Assembly: GCA_902796115.1 (NCBI GenBank)
Contig: CADBNX010000253.1
Span: forward strand, 1 to 8,301
Source of the DNA: an uncultured Eubacteriales bacterium
GTDB lineage: Bacteria; Bacillota; Clostridia; Christensenellales; Aristaeellaceae
Length of the DNA stretch: 8,301 nucleotides
Direction of reading: 5' to 3'
Part shown: one piece after another, positions 5,727 through 8,301 of the stretch
Numbering within the stretch: the stretch's first letter is position 1
How the letters are laid out: each line of letters begins with the position of its first letter
Made by a program: the position numbers and the translations under genes
Notes under the pieces: model-generated
Databases searched by the model: none
Told to the model about the DNA's origin: nothing
Seen by the model: the letters and a program-made list of their open reading frames with translations, nothing else

Positions 5727-7067
5727 CTAATCCTGCACGAGGCCTCCCCCGGCCAGATTGTCAAACAGCGTGTATTCTCCGAGCCATGCCAGGCGTACCG
5801 TGCCCAGCGGACCGTTGCGCTGCTTGGCGACGATCACTTCCGCGATGTTCTTTTCCTCGCTCGTCTCGTCGTAATAGGCTTCCCTGTGCAGGAACATCAC
5901 CACATCCGCGTCCTGCTCGATGGACCCCGAATCGCGCAGATCGCTCAGCATCGGCTTCTTTACCGCCCGCTGTACGTTTGCGCGGGAAAGCTGCGCGCAG
6001 GCGATCAGCGGCACCTTCAGTTCCAACGCGATGGATTTCAGGGATCGCGATATCTCGCTGACCTCCTGCTGCCGGTTCTCCGTCGGCGTATCGGACCCCA
6101 TCAACTGCAGGTAATCGATCACGATCAGATCCAGGCCGTGTTCCATCATCATTTTGCGGCATCTGGAACGCAGCTGTGCAGGCGTGATTCCGGCCGTATC
6201 GTCGATAAAAACCTGGCTCGCGCTGAGCGGTCCGATGGACCGGGAGAGTTTTACCCAGTCCTCGTCGCGCAGCGTTCCCTGGCGCACGGACTGCATGTTT
6301 ACCCGCGCGTCTCCGCAAAGCAGGCGCAGCGCGATCTGCTCCCGCGGCATTTCCAGGGAAAAAATCGCGATTTTTTTCTTCTTGATCGCCGCGTGCCCGC
6401 AGATATTGATGGCAAAGCTGGTTTTGCCCATGCTGGGCCGTGCCCCGATCAGGATCAGTTCGCCCCCGTGAAGGCCGGTCAGCAGACGGTCAAGATCATA
6501 AAAACCGGACGGTACGCCGGTGATCCCTCCCGGATTCCGGGCAAACGTCTCAATCTGGCTGTAGGTACGGATCAGCACTTCCCCGATATGCTCCAGCGCG
6601 TCCGCGCCCGTGCGGCGCATGGCCACATCAAAAATTCTTTTTTCGGCGTGATTGAGGATGGTCTGCAGTTCTTCCTCCTGGGCGTACGCCTCTTTGCGGA
6701 TGTCGTCGCCCGCCTGAATCAGCTGACGCAGCACCGATTTTTCAAGGATCAGCCGGATATAATCCTGGATGTTGACGGTTGTCGGAACCATGCCGGTCAG
6801 GTCAATCAGATAATCCGTTCCGCCGACCAGCGTCAGTTTCCCCAGCCGTTTCAGCTCGGCTTCCATCGTGACCAGGTCCACCGCCATCCCATTCCGGGAC
6901 AGGTTCAGCGCGCAGCTGAAGATCTCCCGGTGCGCAGGCAGGAAAAAATCATCGGGCCGAAGGCTTTCAACCGACAGATTCATCGCTTTTGTATCGTACA
7001 AAAGCGCCCCCAGCACGGACCGTTCCGCCTCCAGGCTCTGCGGCATCTGTGGAGACAGTTCCGTCAT
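5727..7067 (-). CDS. dnaB: Replicative DNA helicase DnaB (called DnaC in Bacillus)
   Basis: Hexameric 5'-3' helicase that unwinds DNA at the replication fork and works with primase. 446 residues, close to the usual 440-470. The N-terminal helical domain (about 8-110) shows SLEAERSVLGALL and the FFLPAHREIF motif. A linker leads to the RecA-like domain: GARPSMGKTS Walker A (208-217), FSLEM (236-240), LIVIDYLQL Walker B with D318, NRQQEVSEISRSLKSIALEL (331-350), ACAQLSR (356-362), and VAKQRNGPLGT (413-423) with the finger Arg R417. The reading frame is continuous; no intein is present. The ATG at 7067 lies one base after the rplI stop, and its AAGAGG ribosome binding site is within the last rplI codons, which implies translational coupling. 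The order rplI-dnaB is typical of Firmicutes. Confidence 0.98.
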   Translation of the reverse strand: MTELSPQMPQSLEAERSVLGALLYDTKAMNLSVESLRPDDFFLPAHREIFSCALNLSRNGMAVDLVTMEAELKRLGKLTLVGGTDYLIDLTGMVPTTVNIQDYIRLILEKSVLRQLIQAGDDIRKEAYAQEEELQTILNHAEKRIFDVAMRRTGADALEHIGEVLIRTYSQIETFARNPGGITGVPSGFYDLDRLLTGLHGGELILIGARPSMGKTSFAINICGHAAIKKKKIAIFSLEMPREQIALRLLCGDARVNMQSVRQGTLRDEDWVKLSRSIGPLSASQVFIDDTAGITPAQLRSRCRKMMMEHGLDLIVIDYLQLMGSDTPTENRQQEVSEISRSLKSIALELKVPLIACAQLSRANVQRAVKKPMLSDLRDSGSIEQDADVVMFLHREAYYDETSEEKNIAEVIVAKQRNGPLGTVRLAWLGEYTLFDNLAGGGLVQD

Positions 7068-7068
7068 A

Positions 7069-7521
7069 TCACGCCTCTTGTGCCGTTACACGAACCGTCA
7101 TTTTCGCCGATATTTCAGGATACAGTTTCACGGTCGCCGCGCTGTCCCCCACGGTCCTGATCGTCTCCGCAAGCTCGATCTTCCGTTTGTCGACGCTCAC
7201 GTGATACTGCTCCTTCAGGGCATCGGCGACTTCCGCGGCGGTGACGCTCCCGTAAAGCCTTCCCTGGGAGCCGCAGCGGGTAGCCACGATGATCACTTTT
7301 CCGCGCAGGGAAGCGGCCGTCTTTTCCGCCTCCTGCCGCTGTTCCATTTCCCGCTGATGCTGCGCGGCGCGCTTTCTCTCGATTTCTCTGGAAGCGCCCG
7401 GGGTCGCTTCCACCGCCCATCTGCGCGGGAACAGGAAGTTGCGGGCATATCCGTCCGACACGTTCACGATTTCATCACGTTTGCCGATGTTCTTTACATC
7501 CTCAAGCAAAATGACTTTCAT
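7069..7521 (-). CDS. rplI: Large-subunit ribosomal protein L9
   Basis: 150 residues, the standard length (149 in Bacillus). The N-terminal rRNA-binding domain is clear: MKVILLEDVKNIGK and the L9 signature segment VSDGYARNFLFPRRWAVEAT (residues 21-40). In many L9 proteins a Gly follows NFL-x3; here that place is Arg followed by Trp (PRRWAV), a modest variation. A long charged central helix (about 43-75) leads to the C-terminal domain with GRLYGSVTAAEVADAL. L9 sits on the 50S subunit below the L1 stalk and supports reading-frame fidelity. Its ATG overlaps the stop of the DUF2232 gene in an ATGA arrangement, with AAGGAGGA upstream at about 7 nt spacing. It ends one base before dnaB. Confidence 0.98.
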   Translation of the reverse strand: MKVILLEDVKNIGKRDEIVNVSDGYARNFLFPRRWAVEATPGASREIERKRAAQHQREMEQRQEAEKTAASLRGKVIIVATRCGSQGRLYGSVTAAEVADALKEQYHVSVDKRKIELAETIRTVGDSAATVKLYPEISAKMTVRVTAQEA

Positions 7522-8301
7522 ACATCTTCCTCCTTATGATGATTGTTCGGATCCGTTTTTTCCCTGCGCAGCATGCGGGGATCAAGGATCTGATCCGCCG
7601 CCCCGAAAATGGTCAGAACGTCGGATACGGTAATCAGGATCAGGATCGGAATCAGGACGCGCCAGATCTTTCTGGCTCCGCGCCTGTTCTGAAAGTAATT
7701 CAGCGCGGCGATCCCCTGAATCAGATATACGGATGAAAAAATCTGGTAAAGGATCTGACCGAATACCCGGACTGTTTCGTCCTGCATCTGCGCGAGCGCG
7801 AAACCCAGGGCAAAGATCCCGATCCGCCAGCCCCATCCGCGCGGAAGAAACCACATGGACAGAGGCGGCACCTCGCCGTCCGGCAGCCATCCGGGATCCC
7901 TTTGTCGCATTTCCGCGAGTCTTTCCCTGCGGGAACGCGCGGAAAGGATCGGAAACGAGGCGGTAAGCACTCCGGAGTACACGCTGTGTCCGATCAGGCA
8001 GGCTGGCGTCAGCGCTTCGAGCAGCGCGATGATATACAATCCGAGCGACGAAAGCAGGTCTTCTCTCACCGCGTCCGACAGCACATACAGGCCATTTTGG
8101 ATGCTGTATCCATTCGCCGCCGACACCCTCAGATCAAGAAGACCGTACGAGTTCAGCATCGCGAGAAACGTATCTCCCCACTCCTCGCTGCGGATCACAT
8201 TGCACAGCGCGTCTGCGGCAGCTTCCATTGCCTTTCCCTCATACCGGAGCTGCATCCAGGCATAGATCGACACCTGGCACAGTATCATCTGCAGCGTCAG
8301 G
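7518..8301 (-). CDS. DUF2232 (YybS-like) membrane protein, 5' end cut by the window edge
   Basis: C-terminal part of a multi-pass inner-membrane protein. The frame stays open to position 8301, so the ATG at 8288 is probably internal and the true start is outside. YybS-type proteins are about 300 residues with several N-terminal membrane helices that are missing here. Counting from 8288, hydrophobic segments lie at about 80-115, 152-168, 174-195 and 206-228. The late segment VYLIQGIAALNYFQNRRGARKIWRV and the closing ...DPRMLRREK resemble the DUF2232 C-terminus, which usually reads like IQGLAVxxYF...RG and ends near a D...R element. The family is linked to sporulation or the envelope in some Firmicutes, but its function is unsettled. 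It overlaps rplI by 4 bp (7518-7521). Confidence 0.82.
   Translation of the reverse strand, partial: LTLQMILCQVSIYAWMQLRYEGKAMEAAADALCNVIRSEEWGDTFLAMLNSYGLLDLRVSAANGYSIQNGLYVLSDAVREDLLSSLGLYIIALLEALTPACLIGHSVYSGVLTASFPILSARSRRERLAEMRQRDPGWLPDGEVPPLSMWFLPRGWGWRIGIFALGFALAQMQDETVRVFGQILYQIFSSVYLIQGIAALNYFQNRRGARKIWRVLIPILILITVSDVLTIFGAADQILDPRMLRREKTDPNNHHKEEDV

Noticed and set aside
5148..7160. A 670-codon open frame on the plus strand, antisense to dnaB and the yhaM-like gene
   Set aside because: It is antisense to two clearly conserved genes. Its translation is rich in Arg, His and Gln with no recognisable motif, as expected from the complement of GC-rich codons.
7555..7579. T-run next to a GC-rich inverted repeat near the end of the DUF2232 gene
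   Set aside because: On the plus strand the T-run comes before the stem; on the minus strand it becomes an A-run. Neither makes a terminator, and the bases are coding.

Overview
The window is a gene-dense stretch of a bacterial chromosome, most likely from a Bacillota (Firmicutes) member of the class Clostridia with fairly high GC. The main evidence is the minus-strand block DUF2232 (YybS-like) membrane protein, ribosomal protein L9 and replicative helicase DnaB, a Firmicutes-type neighbourhood. It is followed by a YhaM-like HD nuclease, and the window also holds an anaerobe-type DUF1858 protein and strong AGGAGG-like ribosome binding sites. A gut or rumen clostridium is plausible, but the sequence does not fix the family.

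Layout: one gene reads rightward and eight read leftward. At 58-1581 (+) is an FGGY-family sugar kinase. Converging on it from the right is a compact minus-strand unit. In transcription order this holds a secreted PsbP-like protein (3791-4552), an NYN ribonuclease-fold protein with two OST-HTH/LOTUS domains (2782-3777), a membrane-anchored family 2 glycosyltransferase (1806-2765) and a small DUF1858 cysteine protein (1550-1762). The unit has a near-perfect sigma-A promoter at 4619-4647 (TTGACG, 17 bp, TATAAT). It also has a strong intrinsic terminator at 1469-1512, which lies inside the 3' coding end of the convergent kinase gene. The two outermost reading frames overlap tail to tail by 32 bp.

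To the right, also leftward, is the replication and RNA block: DUF2232 protein (cut by the window edge), rplI, dnaB and yhaM-like. These genes are joined by a 4-bp overlap, a 1-bp gap and a 15-bp gap, so they are almost certainly co-transcribed and translationally coupled. The gdpP/yybT phosphodiesterase gene that commonly sits between yybS and rplI is absent here. No terminator is visible after the yhaM-like gene, so its transcript may run into the downstream unit, adding to that unit's own promoter.

I see no RNA genes, insertion sequences, CRISPR arrays or prophage material, and no gap over 300 bp without a gene. Most of the window is ordinary core and near-core content. The points most worth a second look are the antisense-embedded terminator, the NYN plus tandem LOTUS protein sitting next to a second RNA-processing gene, and the missing gdpP. 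I do not see convincing evidence of a wholly new multi-gene system.
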